A DNA stretch of 64,000 nucleotides from Cokeromyces recurvatus (taxonomy: Eukaryota > Mucoromycota > Mucoromycetes > Mucorales > Mucoraceae): positions 930,001-994,000 of the forward strand of contig NW_026251389.1 in assembly GCF_025118155.1 (NCBI RefSeq). Direction: 5' to 3'. Shown in pieces: positions 50,311 through 62,779 of this stretch; the first letter of the stretch is position 1, and every line of letters begins with the position of its first letter. Under the pieces are notes generated by a model. That model did not search any database and had not been told where the DNA came from. It saw only the letters and a list, made by a program, of their open reading frames with translations. Both the position numbers and the translations under genes were made by a program.

Positions 50311-50584
50311 AAAAGAAAAGAAAAGAAAAGAAAAGAAAAGAAAAGAAAAAAAAAGAAGTTATAATTTACTTTTTAGTAAGAACTCTAATAATCCTTACCT
50401 GCGAGCGACACTTAACTAAATCTAAAGGCGTTACCAAAGAATGTGTCGGACTACATATAAAAATCGTTATAATACAATAGATATACAGTTTAGAAGGTAT
50501 TTACCCACAAGCAAGAATACCGCCAATGGTACAAGCCAAAAAATATTTTTGAGAATAAAGATCAATATGCTTAGGGTTAGACAT
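49476..50584 (-). CDS. MIR1: Mitochondrial phosphate carrier
   Basis: Three exons, about 304 residues, the normal size for a mitochondrial carrier. Exon 1 (start 50584) reads MSNPKHIDLYSQKYFLACTIGGILACG; exon 2 adds PTHSLVTPLDLVKCRSQ with the first Px[DE]xxK signature; exon 3 starts VKPGIYKNVFDGW. The other carrier signatures are PMEALKIR and PADVLVSK, the latter lacking a canonical basic residue right at the motif end. The block GIGPTAIGYSLQGASKYGFYEFFK identifies phosphate carriers (yeast Mir1/Pic2), which import phosphate with H+ through the inner membrane for ATP synthesis. Intron 2 contains a long A tract and (AAAAG)n. It converges on the PPR gene. Confidence 0.93.
50270..50356 (+). repeat. 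Poly(A) and (AAAAG)n tract in carrier intron
   Basis: About 39 consecutive A followed by roughly eight AAAAG units, inside the second intron of the phosphate carrier gene (poly-T/CTTTT on the coding strand). Confidence 0.9.
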
Positions 50585-52589
50585 TAACAGTATAATATAT
50601 AAGAGTAAAAGCTGCTAAAAAAAAAATCCTGCTTAGTTCCTTCATGTTATAAAGGATAAAATTCATGTGATCATTACACAGATTCTCGAATAATAAAATT
50701 ACTTTATGAGTCATCCTTTTGCTTAAATTTCGTAGTACATCGGCTTTCTATATTTAAAATTGAAGTATAATTTTAAAATTTCATGATTAAAAATATCTTT
50801 AGTATGATCAACATTTGCAAACATTTCAATTGTATTTTGAGTATAGATCTTTTATTTTACGCCTCTTAAAATTTTAATTTACATATCAAATTAAAGTATA
50901 GGTTCAAAAAACCAAGTATGTACCAAAAGATGACACTGAATGCTTGTTCTATCCTAAATAATTATCGACAGTAATTTTCTTTGTGGAATCCGTGATATTG
51001 CTGGTAATATTTTCTGTGGAGACAAGAATACCTCTTTTTTGTACTAGCTTTAAAATAATTCAATTATATTTAGAAAAAAAAATAACTTTACTCATATAAT
51101 TTAATAATTTTATAAATTGAAGCATTATCTATAACTAAATATCGCCCTATCATACCACGTTTATTTAACATATACATAAATTTCCTAATGAACCGAAGAA
51201 AATATTAGCCTCTTGTACCAATGTTAATATCTACTTTTTCAGTGTCTTCAGAGACTTTACCATCATCTCTTTCTTTCTTTCTTTCTTTCTTTTATTGAGT
51301 TATTTTTATTTATAAACAGCTTTAAGCTTGTATAACATTAGACCTGTAACGCCTTTCTCACATATTACGCCAGGAGTATTTATAATAACACTTTTATCAG
51401 AAGAGATGGCAACTTTAGAAGGCTTATATCACTTTGATCTTTCGAAATTACGCCTGATAGGCATATTCTATATAAAATAAAATAAAATATTGTATGCAAA
51501 AATAAGAAATATAGAATGTAGAAATTAAACTTTTATTTTGTAAAACATAAAGTAGAATAAAAAGGCGAACAGTGCAAATTAGTTTACATTTCTCTAATCA
51601 AAATTATCGTACTGATCATTATATACACCAAATTGAAGAATAGGAGCATTTTATTGGTCTTTTGCACAGCAGTTTAATCAAAGCATAGCATCATGTCTAA
51701 ACAAGACTTGCACTTGATGAAAAATTAGCTGATGAAGAGCAGGAGTTTTATGTCAATATAAGAAAATCTAAAATTAGAAAGATCAATTATATAAAGTTAA
51801 ATAAATATTCTCACTGTTAAAATTTATTTGCTTTATTATTTTCATTCTATTGTAGATAGTAAATAGCATAAGTGTATACATTTAAAATAGTAGGACAGCT
51901 ATCAACTATTATTTTTTTCTATAACATAGAAAAATATGAAGTGATATGAGATGTTTTTATGTATTAATTTATAATATACATAGTTTATCAAATTATTTAA
52001 ATAATTTTAGAAACAAAAGCAAGAAGGGAACAAAAAAGTTTCCTTTCAGGTTATACAAGAACAGTATCTTTGATATGTTTGATTTTAGTGCACATATACT
52101 TGATGACATTAAAAAGCATGAAATGGAATAATATCTAGTTAAAATCATTATTATGAAGAAGACCAAAGCTGTTATGAAATTAAATACCTATATCAAGGCT
52201 AAATTTGATAAAATTGACTTGTTAAGACCAGCTAGTACCATTGAACGGGTCCAAAAGGAAATATCCTGTTACATGTAATCCTAATCAATTTGGCTTATGT
52301 ACTGAAAAGTTTATCTTATTCGTTAGCTTGAGTAATGCACATAGATAAATCACGCCTCTTTGCGATGAATAGAGTTTCTTAATATTTAGAAGAGGATTAT
52401 AAGCTTAGGTTTTGGGAATTTATATTTGAAGAGTTGTTTGGATACTCTACAATGTCTATTAAATAGTAAGGCATATATATTTTAAACTTTAACAAAAGTG
52501 TTATGATTGTAATTGTCTTTACAACTTAGTTGATAGAGATAAACCATCGTTTGTTACATATTGAAGAGATTATTCAATTACAATTAGTA
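50585..52589. other. 2-kb gene-free region
   Basis: AT-rich spacer with a (TTTC)n tract at ~51268-51293. A short frame at 51946-52131 followed by lysine-rich fragments (near 52150-52280) may be remnants of an old coding sequence, but no family is recognisable. Confidence 0.5.
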
Positions 52590-52755
52590 CATTATAGACT
52601 TCACAGCAGAGTATTCATTCTACACTCAATCACAATAATAGTCATTATTAGAGTATTCGAGCATCAATAATAATTATGTAACGATTAGGATTTAATAGGG
52701 TTATTGCTGTTACATTCAATTACATAATTATTTATAAGCATAAATGTTATACAAA
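52590..52755. repeat. Dispersed repeat, copy B
   Basis: Second member of the pair with 40140-40310, same orientation. It shares the block tagagtattcgagcat and tcaattacataat, with other stretches at lower identity. Its ends are less symmetric than copy A, so the small inverted repeat there may have decayed here. Confidence 0.6.
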
Positions 52756-52961
52756 TAGTCATTAATGCTAACAATAGTAGCTAGCTGGACTAAACATAAC
52801 AAATATACTAAAGTACCATATTATGTATTATTTTGTCAAGATAATCCTTTTAAAGGCTAATGAAGATGAACCATACCATACTAAAATATATATATATATA
52901 TTTCTATTATTTTAAGATTTATATATTATTATTGATTTTTGCTTATAATGAGTTGTCAATA

Positions 52962-53073
52962 CAGTCGACGAAACTAGGTTGGGTCAATAAAATAAAATTT
53001 GGTCACTTTGTCCCAATTTGATTTGGAAATGACCAAATTTTATTTTATTGACCCAACCTAGTTTCGTCGACTG
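52962..53073. mobile_element. MITE with 44-bp perfect terminal inverted repeats and TA target duplication
   Basis: The left arm (52962-53005) and right arm (53030-53073) are exact reverse complements over 44 bp, separated by a 24-bp spacer. Ends read CAGTCGACGAAAC, and the element is bounded on both sides by TA (52960-52961; 53074-53075), the target duplication of Tc1/mariner elements. There is no coding capacity, so it is a non-autonomous element or foldback. Perfect arms suggest recent insertion or arm homogenisation. It lies ~225 bp upstream of the RPA190 start codon. No related autonomous element was seen in the window. Confidence 0.9.
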
Positions 53074-53298
53074 TAGTTCTTATTTGATCTGCGCATTATG
53101 TAATATACTTATTTTAAAATTAGTTTCAGGTGGCTTTGACTAGCATAAGACTGCTTTTTCATTTTTTTTTCTGTAAATTTAAGCTGAGATGGTTAATCAA
53201 GATTCAATACAGCAAAAATAGGCCTTTTTTTTTTTTTTTTTTTTTTTTTGTTCATTATTCTTTCAAGTCTTCCTCCAAAGAAATAAAAACTAATCAAT

Positions 53299-56200
53299 AT
53301 GAACATTTCAGTTCCTATTGGTACAGAGGTTGACTCTGTTTCTTTCTCTTTTTATGAGCCTAGCGAAATTAGAAAGATTTCTGTTAAGCAGATTGTGAAT
53401 CCTGTCCTTTTTGATGCATTAGGTCATCCTACTAAGGGTGGTTTATATGATCCAGCACTTGGTCCTTACCAAAAAACTCAAATGTAAAAGACAAAGAAAC
53501 ATATATACATATATAAGAGAATATAACAGACTCATTTGATAATTCATTTGTAGTTGTGCCACTTGTTCTCAAGATCATTTCAACTGTCCCGGTCATTATG
53601 GTCACATTGAAATTCCCATTCCTGCTTACAATCCCATGTTCTTTGATAATCTTTATGCACTTCTTCGTGCTAAATGTGTATATTGTCATCACTTTCGTAT
53701 TTCTAGACCAGTGGTATGTCTTGATAAGAAAAATGAATGATACAAAGTTATACAATTTTTTCTCTAATATATGTATATGCATTTTTTCTTAGATGAAAAA
53801 ATATATTGGTCAATTTAAATTATTACAACATGGTATGGTTCAAGAAGCTCAAGCTTTAGATGAAGTATTGTACAACAATAAAAAGTCTAAGAACAATAAA
53901 GACGAGGATAATCTTGAGGATAAGATGGAAGAAGATAGTCTTTTATTAGCAAATGCTGAAGAATATATCGATTTTATTGACAATTATGTTAAGAATGCTT
54001 TGAACAATGAGGAGTCCCGTAAATTTGCGGCAAAGGACTATAAAGTTACAGTTATCAATGATGTTCGTAAAAAACTTATGGGTGAATTCATGAAACAGTG
54101 TGTTTATGTCAAGAAATGTCTTAACTGTCAAGGTATTTCCCCTCCTATTCGCCGTGATGGTGCAGCTAAAATTTTTCAGCTTCAGCTCAATAAAAAAGAA
54201 CAAGCTCATATGGACCGTTTAAAGAGTAATATTGGTATGACAGATGAAGTTACGGGTTTTAATAAAAATGGTCAGCGTTTTATGACTCCTTATGAAGTCC
54301 GTAAGGAAGTTCAGGCCTTATTTGATAAAGAAGGCGAAATTACTACTTTATTGTACGGTTCACGTAATCCTCGTGTTCCTTCTCATATCAAAAAAGCTAC
54401 TTATCATATGTTCTTTATTGAAACACTTGCTGTCGCTCCTACTCGTTTCCGTCCACCTTCCGTTATGGGTGATCAAGTATTTGAATCCCCTCAAAACGAG
54501 TTATTGTCAGGTATTCTTAAGGGCTGTCATTTAGTTCGTGATTTATCTGATGATCTTCAACGTGCTTCTGAAGAGGACCCAGTGGATAAGAACAAGGTTG
54601 AGCGTGTTCGTAATAACTTTGTAGATTCTATCATTAACCTCCAACACGCTGTTAACTCCTTTGTTGACTCCACTAAAAATCCTACACAAGTAGCTCAAGG
54701 TAAATCTTTGCCTCCTGGTATTCGTCAAGCCTTAGAAAAAAAGGAAGGTTTATTCAGAAAACATATGATGGGTAAGCGTGTAAACTATGCTGCTCGTTCT
54801 GTTATTTCTCCTGATCCTTTTATTGAAACCTCTGAGATTGGTGTTCCTCCTGTTTTTGCTACTAAGCTTACTTATCCTGAGCCAGTGACTCCTTACAATA
54901 TTAAAGAATTAAGACAGGCCGTTATCAATGGTCCTAATAAATGGCCTGGTGCTACACATGTTCAAAATGAAGATCAATCTATTGATGTTCTTGCAGATTT
55001 AAGTATCGAATCTCGTATTGCCCTTGCTAACTCCCTTTTGGCTCCTCAAAGCTCTCATAACGCTCAAACAGGCAATAATCCTTATCCTACTCGTACTCAA
55101 ACAGTTAATAAGAAAGTTTTCCGTCATCTTCGAAATGGTGATATGCTTATGTTGAATCGACAACCTACACTTCACAAACCTTCTATTATGGCACACAAAG
55201 CTCGTATTTTGCCTGGTGAAAAAACAATTCGTATGCATTATGCTAATTGTAATACCTATAACGCTGATTTTGATGGTGATGAAATGAATATTCACTTTCC
55301 TCAAAATGAAATTGCTCGTGCTGAAGCTGCTTTAATCGCCAATACCGATAATCAATACTTAGTTCCCACCAGTGGTGATCCTCTTCGTGGTCTTATTCAA
55401 GATAATGTCGATTCTGGTGTTTGGATGACATCTCGTGATACTTTCTTCACTAAGGAAGAATACCAACAGCTTTTATATGGTTCACTTCGTCCTGAAATTG
55501 ATGGTACTGGTGGTGGTAAGATCCGTACAGTTCCTCCTGCTATTTTTAAGCCTCAACCTTTATGGACTGGTAAGCAAGTTATCTCTAGTATCCTTAAGAA
55601 TTTAACTTGGGGTAAGGCTCAACTTAACATGACTTCCAAGAGCAAGGTCCCAGCTAGATTCTGGGGCCCTAATGCAAAAGATGAAGAAAAAGTGAATGTT
55701 ATGGATGGTGAATTACTGCATGGTATTTTGGATAAATCACAATTTGGTGCATCCTCCTTTGGTCTAGTTCATTCTGTCTATGAAATTTATGGTGCTGAGT
55801 CTGCTGGTATGCTTTTGAGTATTTTGGGACGTCTCTTCATTAAATTTGTTCAAAGTCATGGTTTCACATGTCGTATGGACGATTTAGTTCTTACTAAAGA
55901 AGGTGATAAATGGCGTAGAGATTTATTAGAAAATGGCAAGAAGCTTGGTGATGAAGCTCATTTAGAATTCCTTGGTTTAACTGAAACTGCCAAGACAGCT
56001 AGTCCTGACATTCTTGAAAGAGAATTCAAACTTCGTATGAATGAAGTTATTCGTGATGATAACAAGTTAGCCGGTCTTGATAATGCTATGAAGGCTAAGG
56101 TTAACAAGTTAACTTCATCCATTACCCAAATTTGTCTTCCTAATGGTTTGGTGCGTCCCTTCCCTAAAAATGACATGCAGATGATGACTGTTTCTGGTGC

Positions 56201-58476
56201 TAAAGGTTCTAATGTTAATGCTACACAAATTTCCTGTTTGCTTGGTCAACAAGAACTTGAAGGTCGTCGTGTACCTCTTATGGTTTCAGGTAGATCTTTA
56301 CCCTCTTTCCGTCCTTTTGATACCAGTGCTCGTGCTGGTGGTTTTGTTACAGGTCGTTTCTTGACAGGTATTCGTCCACAAGAGTATTATTTCCACTGTA
56401 TGGCTGGCCGTGAAGGTTTAATTGATACTGCTGTAAAAACATCTCGTTCTGGTTATTTGCAACGTTGTTTGATCAAGCATCTTGAAGGTTTACGTGTACA
56501 TTATGATCATACTGTTCGTGATTCAGATGGATCTGTCTTACAATTCCATTATGGTGAAGACTCTTTAGATGTTATTAAAGCTAAGCATATCAATCAATTC
56601 AGTTTCTCTGCTCACAACTTTGAAGCTCTCTCTCAAAAATATAATCCTAAGGCTGCCTTGGAATCCCTTGAAACAAAGGAGGGTGAATCTTATGCCAAGA
56701 AGGCCCTTAAGAAACCTAACAAGTATGATCCTGCTTTGTCTGTCTACAACCCTGGTACACATCTTGGTGTTGTATCTGAACGTTTTGCCATTGCTATGAA
56801 GGACTATATTGAGAAAAACCCCGATAATATGCCATTTGAAAAGAATACTGAAATTCCCAAGAACACCGCACGCTATGCTGGCTTGACCAAGAGTAAATTC
56901 AAGGCTCTTATGAACTTGAAATATCTTCACAGTTTAGTCGAACCTGGTGAATCTGTTGGTCTTCTTGCTGCCCAATCCGTTGGTGAACCTTCTACACAAA
57001 TGACATTAAACACTTTCCATTTTGCTGGTTATGGTGCCGCTAACGTTACCTTGGGTATTCCTCGTCTTCGTGAAATTATTATGACTGCTGCTCGTAAGAT
57101 TAAGACACCTACCATGCTATTACCTCTTCGCCCTGAAACTAGTGCTAAGAAGGCATCTCAATTCTGTAAGGCTGCTTCTCGATTAACGTTATCCCAACTT
57201 GTCGATAATGTTGCCGTTACAGAAAGAACAACCGCTAAGACTGCTGCAAATAACTACCGTAGAACAAAGACATACTCAATCCGTTTGAATCTTTTCAATG
57301 AAAGTGAATACAATGAGGAATATCGTGTGACTGCCAGAAAAGTCAAAGAGATTCTTTCTTCTACATTCTTAAAGAACTTGGAAGAGATGATTCGTAAGGA
57401 TTTGAAGGATACCAAGAAGGTCGATGATATCAGCAAGGCACATAAGATGACAGGACCTGCTGATAATGATAACGTGAATGAAGATTTGGGTGATGCAGTT
57501 GCTCAAGACACCGGATATGATTCTGATCCTGGTGCTGAAGGTGATGCTAAAGCTGCTCGTATTTCAGCGCAGAATAAAGAACAAGCCTCTTACGATGAGC
57601 CTGATGAGGATGATATTATAACTGATGAAGTTGATAAATCTCTTGAAGATGAAGAAGCAGAATTTGAAGAAGCAGTATTAGCCGGTGAAGATGATGAAGA
57701 TGAAAATGAAACACCTAAGAAATCCTCTTCTAAATCTGACCAGTTTGTAAAAGATGCTGTTGAGAAGAGTAAATATTGTAAGAAGTTTATCTTTGATGAT
57801 GTAAATGGATCCTTCTGTCAAATCGATATGGAATTCCCTGCTGATACAAAGAAGATCTTGATGGTCAACTTGATTGAACAAACTTGTGCTCGTGTTGTTG
57901 TTCATGAAATCAAGGGTATTCAAACTTGTTTCGAATATGTTAATCCTACTGAAAATGATACCGCCAAGCGTCTTCAAACGGAAGGTGTGAACTTAAGAGG
58001 CATGTGGCCATTTGCTGATTTAATTGATGTTGATTTTATTGACACTAATGATATTGCTGCTATCTTGGATACATATGGTGTTGAAGCAGCTAGAAATGCT
58101 GTTATTAAGGAAGTAGCTGCTGTCTTTAGTGTTTATGGTATCAAGGTCGATCGTCGTCACTTAACTCTTATTGCTGATTATATGACCTTTGAAGGTGGCT
58201 TCAAGCCATTCTCTCGTATAGGTATTGGCTCTAACGTTTCTCCTTTCCTTAAGATGAGTTTCGAGTCTACTTGTAAATTCTTAACAGAAGCTACACTGTA
58301 AGTATCATATTCTTAGTATACAAAAACAAAATTGATTTATTTATTCTTCATTTATATATAGTCATGGTGATTATGATAGTCTTGATTCACCATCAGCTCG
58401 TATTGTTGTGGGTCGTGTTGTTGAAAGTGGTACCGGTTCATTTGACGTTCTTCAACCTCTTAGTGCTGAAGCTTAA
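53299..58476 (+). CDS. RPA190: RNA polymerase I largest subunit (A190)
   Basis: Four exons: 53299-53483, 53554-53713, 53793-58297, 58362-58476; 1654 residues, typical of A190. The clamp zinc site is seen as CATCSQDHFNCPGHYGHIE with later CVYCHHF and KKCLNCQG. The active-centre aspartates are in YNADFDGDEMNIHFP, preceded by RQPTLHKPSIMAHKAR. The trigger-loop/bridge-helix region contains GRFLTGIRPQEYYFHCMAGREGLIDTAVKTSRSGYLQR and later EPGESVGLLAAQSVGEPSTQMTLNTFHFAG. An acidic insertion (residues ~1310-1380) is characteristic of Pol I jaw regions. It is the catalytic subunit for 35S rRNA transcription in the nucleolus. All key residues are intact. The upstream MITE may affect its promoter. Confidence 0.97.
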
Positions 58477-58740
58477 GGGAAACATTCTTTCGTCCATCAA
58501 TAAATATTTTATGTATACAATTTTTTTGTTTTTATTCATCACTATTAACTTATCCCACTTATTGCTTTTATAATAAAAAAAAAGAATAGACCTGTTTTTG
58601 ATTTCTCCATAATACAGTTAAAATCTGAATATATTTTTCTGTAGTGGCATAATCATTAAATGTCCGGCAGCACACACTTTTTCTCTTTTCTTACTTTCTT
58701 TTCCTTTTTTTTTTAAAAAAAAACTTGATAATCTATAAAG

Positions 58741-59677
58741 ATGGATGTAATTAAAGCAATACAATATTATGCAGATAAAATGATAAATGATGTGCCGGGT
58801 ATGAAGGCACTTTTACTTGATACAGAAACAGTAAAGTAAAGCTGTGTTTATATGCAAATAGTATTTATCCCTTTTTAACATCTTTCTTTATAGACATCCA
58901 TTATTTCGCTTGTTACAACTCAATCTAATTTATTAACTAAAGAATGTTATTTGATTGACAGAATCGATAATAGGAATAGAGATAAGATGAAGCACATGAA
59001 GTGCATCTGCTTTCTTAGACCTACACATGAGACACTTCAATACCTTTTTGCTGAATTAAGAGAACCTTCTTATGGAGATTATTATTTATGTAAGAAAGTA
59101 TAATAAATCTGTGTCATCTATATCCATGTATAGGACTTATATATATATACATATATATTTAATAGATTTTAGTAATACACTTCGTAAATCAGATATTGAA
59201 CAGTTAGCAGAAATAGATGAACATGAAGTGATCCGAGAAATTCAAGAGTATTATGGCGACTACCTTGCTATCAATCCCGACTTGTTTTCGTTAGGTCAAG
59301 ATCCTGAATGTCTCTTTGGCTCCAACATCTCTAGTTGGGATGCAAATACCTTTGAGCAAACTGTTAAGGGACTTTGCTCTGTCCTATTGAGTTTAAAGAA
59401 GAAGCCTCTTATTCGCTATGAACGTGATTCACCTTTAGCAAAGAGATTAGCGCTTGAGGTGCAAAATACAATTATTTCAGAAGGACAATTGTTCGACTTT
59501 AGACGACCCGACACACCACCTATTTTATTAATTCTGGATAGAAAAAATGACCCAGTTACACCCTTATTAATACAATGGACATATCAAGCGATGGTTCATG
59601 AATTAATTGGTATTCACCATGGTCGTGTTGATATGACACATGTGCCCGAGATTAAAAATGAACTGAAGGTATATATT

Positions 59678-59712
<35 letters not shown>

Positions 59713-60711
59713 TATTTATTATAACATGACTAGGAAATTGTATTGTCTCCTGATCAAGATCCTTTTTTTAAAAAATCAATGTATTTAAACTTGGGTGATT
59801 TAGGTGCAACTATTAAACAATATGTTGATGAATATCAAACCAAGACAAAATCGAACATGAGTATTGAATCGATTGCTGATATGAAAAGATTTGTGGAAGA
59901 ATATCCTGAATTTAGGAAATTATCTGGTAATGTATCAAAACATGTAGCCCTTGTCAGTGAGTTAAGTCGACGTGTATCAGAAGGACATTTATTAGAAGTT
60001 AGTGAATTAGAGCAAGGATTAGCTTGTAACGAAAATCATAATAATGATTTGAAGAGCATTCAACGTTTGATTGAATCTAACCATATTGATGATGATTCTA
60101 AAGTTCGGCTTGTACTGTTATATGCCTTAAGATATGAAAAAATGGCAACGAATGCAATTAAATCTTTGATTGATTTGCTGGATCAAGTAGGCATTAGTGA
60201 GAAAAAAAGCTCAGTAAGTTATTAATATAAATATGAATATGAATATGAATATAACACTTATAAAAAATAGCTTATTCCTGCTATCTTATTTTATGCTGGT
60301 TATCAACAAAGACAAGACGATTTATTTTCAAATCAATCTTTCTTTTCTCGTGGTAGAAGTGCGTTGAAAGGATTGAAGGGTGTTGAAAATGTTTATACCC
60401 AACATACACCTCATTTAGGAGATACCTTAGATTTGTTGGTTAAAGCTCGTCTTAAGGACACAGATTATCCCTTTGTTAATAATAACCATAATGATGTCTC
60501 TATACGTGAAAGACCTCAAGATATCATTGTCTTTATGTGTGGTGGCGTTACATTTGAGGAAGCTAAATACATTGCACAATTAAATGCTACTCTTCCTGGT
60601 GTCCGTATCATTCTAGGTGGCAATCTTGTTCATAACTCAAAAACATTTTTACAGCAAATTAGTCAAGTTGGTGAAAAATACATGAATTTATCTTCTTCAT
60701 CATTAAGATAA
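58741..60711 (+). CDS. VPS45: Sec1/Munc18 protein VPS45
   Basis: Five exons, about 560 residues. Exon 1 encodes MDVIKAIQYYADKMINDVPGMKALLLDTET, the conserved start of Vps45. Later blocks are FLRPTHETLQYLFAELREPSYGDYYLYFSN, DEHEVIREIQEYYGDYLAINPDLFSL, PPILLILDRKNDPVTPLLIQWTYQAMVHELIGI, LSPDQDPFFKKSMYLNLGDLGATIKQYV and, near the end, IIVFMCGGVTFEEAKYIAQLN. SM proteins bind syntaxins (Tlg2/Pep12 for Vps45) and promote Golgi-to-endosome vesicle fusion. The intron after VPEIKNELK contains a ~31-nt A tract followed by a GACTAG acceptor. It follows RPA190 on the same strand with 264 bp between them. Confidence 0.95.
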
Positions 60712-61104
60712 TAAAACTAAGTGTTTTACATGTTTGCAATCTATATTATAAGTGACCTATTTCTTTAATGATTCTACTGTAATTGACCCTATGCAACACT
60801 CTATTTATACACGCAGTCTCTTTGTTATATTATGCAATTAATATTCTCCAAAATAACTTAATCGAGTTTAATAAAGAAAAAGAAATAAATAAATGTCTAC
60901 ACACACACATACACACACACACACACACACACTATATATATATATATACATTGACATTCATCAAAAGTTACATCCATATATAAAATGTTTATGTATTTTT
61001 TTTTCTTTTAATAATTCTTTTGCTGTGTATATTTACTGAATTATTTATGCACCTTCTTGATAGCCTTCAATATATATAATCAAAATAAAACAATAATGCT
61101 CCAT
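60712..61104. other. Short intergenic region with (CA)n(TA)n
   Basis: Convergent spacer between VPS45 and SmD3. (CA)n at ~60899-60932 runs into (TA)n up to ~60950. No other structure seen. Confidence 0.6.
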
Positions 61105-61638
61105 CTAATATCTAGGTGGGGCACCACGTCCTCTAAATCCACGACCTCTTCCTCTTGCTATACAAAAAATAAAAAAAAAAAAGTCAATTAATCATCTGTT
61201 TGCTAATTGCCAAAACTAATTTTAATATTTGTATATTACCTTGTTGAGCACGTGCAACAGTAGCTCTTCCTCTACCCAAGCCAATACCTCTTCCTTTAAG
61301 GCCACCAGGACCAGCTCCTTTAAACATGGGAGCATTCTTCAACATATCAGGTACAATAAAGAATCGAACGTGAGATCCACGAATATAAACTTGATCCAAT
61401 TGTGAAACTCGGCCATCGCGTGCAGTCACTGTAATATCTTTTAATTGAACATTCATGTTATCTTCGGCTATAAACACGAAATAAAACTTTGATTAATCCT
61501 TGATTAAATACATGGATATATAAAACTAATTAAACCTTCTAATAATTTTCCACGATAAAGCTGTCCTGTCTTTAATTCTAAAGTAATGATGTGACCTTGT
61601 GCTTCATGGAGAAGTTTAATGGGAACGCCAATAGTCAT
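61105..61638 (-). CDS. SMD3: Small nuclear ribonucleoprotein SmD3
   Basis: Three exons, about 125 residues. Exon 1 carries the Sm1 motif start [34 protein letters not shown]. Exon 2 continues [21 protein letters not shown] and the Sm2 motif [20 protein letters not shown], plus [11 protein letters not shown]. Exon 3 encodes the Arg/Gly-rich tail [17 protein letters not shown]. SmD3 is one of seven Sm proteins forming the ring on U1, U2, U4 and U5 snRNAs. Intron 1 starts with GTTTAA instead of the GTAAGT-like donor seen elsewhere in the window. Confidence 0.97.
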
Positions 61639-62283
61639 TTTTTATATATATTGTGAATTTGTGTTGTGTATAAATATGTATATATATTTATATGATGTAG
61701 GAAAGAGAAAAAAAAGAAAAAAAAAATTAGGCAGCTTTGAAGTGAGTGAGAGAAAAAAAAAATTTGTGACGTATTAGATAATGGAGTTTCAATTGATTAT
61801 CGTTCTTTCTGTCATCAGAAGTACATTCACAAAAAAAAAAAAAAAAAAAAACTATTGCACTATTAACAAAACAGTTATTAAAGAAGCTTTTTTTTTTTAA
61901 AAATATATTAACCTTGTTATCAACTAATAGTCTCTTTCCTATACTTCCATTTTATAGACCTATAATTTTTATTATTGAATATAAATCATTTAAAAGATAT
62001 GCTTGTATAAATGTACAAGCATGCGTTTACACTTTAAATTTGGTGCATGATAATTATTTTTATTAATTATCATTACAGGTATATCATACACTTCAAAATA
62101 GTCGTTGGATGTATGTTCATGCAGCAAGGAACTTCTTGCTACCATTTTTATACCAAGCCACTATAGTATCCTCTAAAAAAGGAAATAGTGACTATTTTTC
62201 GAGCTTCCCCTTTATGTCAAAAAAAAATCAATATGTGAGTGTACGTTTTTCTTTTTCTTTTTCTTTTTTTTATTCCTTTAAAG
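61639..62283. other. Divergent promoter region of SMD3 and RCL1
   Basis: About 645 bp with A and T tracts (e.g. ~61831-61850) and a T-rich stretch just before the RCL1 ATG. A 60-codon frame ending in SFSFSFFYSFKDE overlaps the RCL1 start out of frame and is not supported. Confidence 0.5.
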
Positions 62284-62743
62284 ATGAGTAAACTTTTAAA
62301 ATTTGAAGGCTATAATTATTTAAGACAAAGACTTATTCTTGCCACATTAAGTGGTAAGCCTGTACGCATTGAAAAGATCAGATCCGATGATGAAAATCCC
62401 GGTCTACGAGGTACATATTATGATTCTTTATTTATACGCATACATATTTATAATATTATTTGACCTTGAATCGTAGAATTCGAAATGAAATTTCTTAGAT
62501 TATTAGAAAAAGTAACCAATGGATCTGTTATTGAAATTAGTTATACAGGTACATCTCTCTTATATAGACCTGGCGCTATCGAAGGTGGACGTATTCAACA
62601 TGATTGTGGTACTGATAGAAGTATTAGTTATTATTTGGAACCAATGATAGCACTTGCACCATTCTCTAAGAAGCCATTTGTATTAACGTTGGAAGGTATC
62701 ACAACAGATCATATCGATCCTTCAGTAAAGTATAATTTTATTT

Positions 62744-62779
<36 letters not shown>

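Noticed and set aside
62109..62291. 60-codon frame overlapping the RCL1 start
   Set aside because: Out of frame with RCL1 and lies in its pyrimidine-rich leader; no family similarity.
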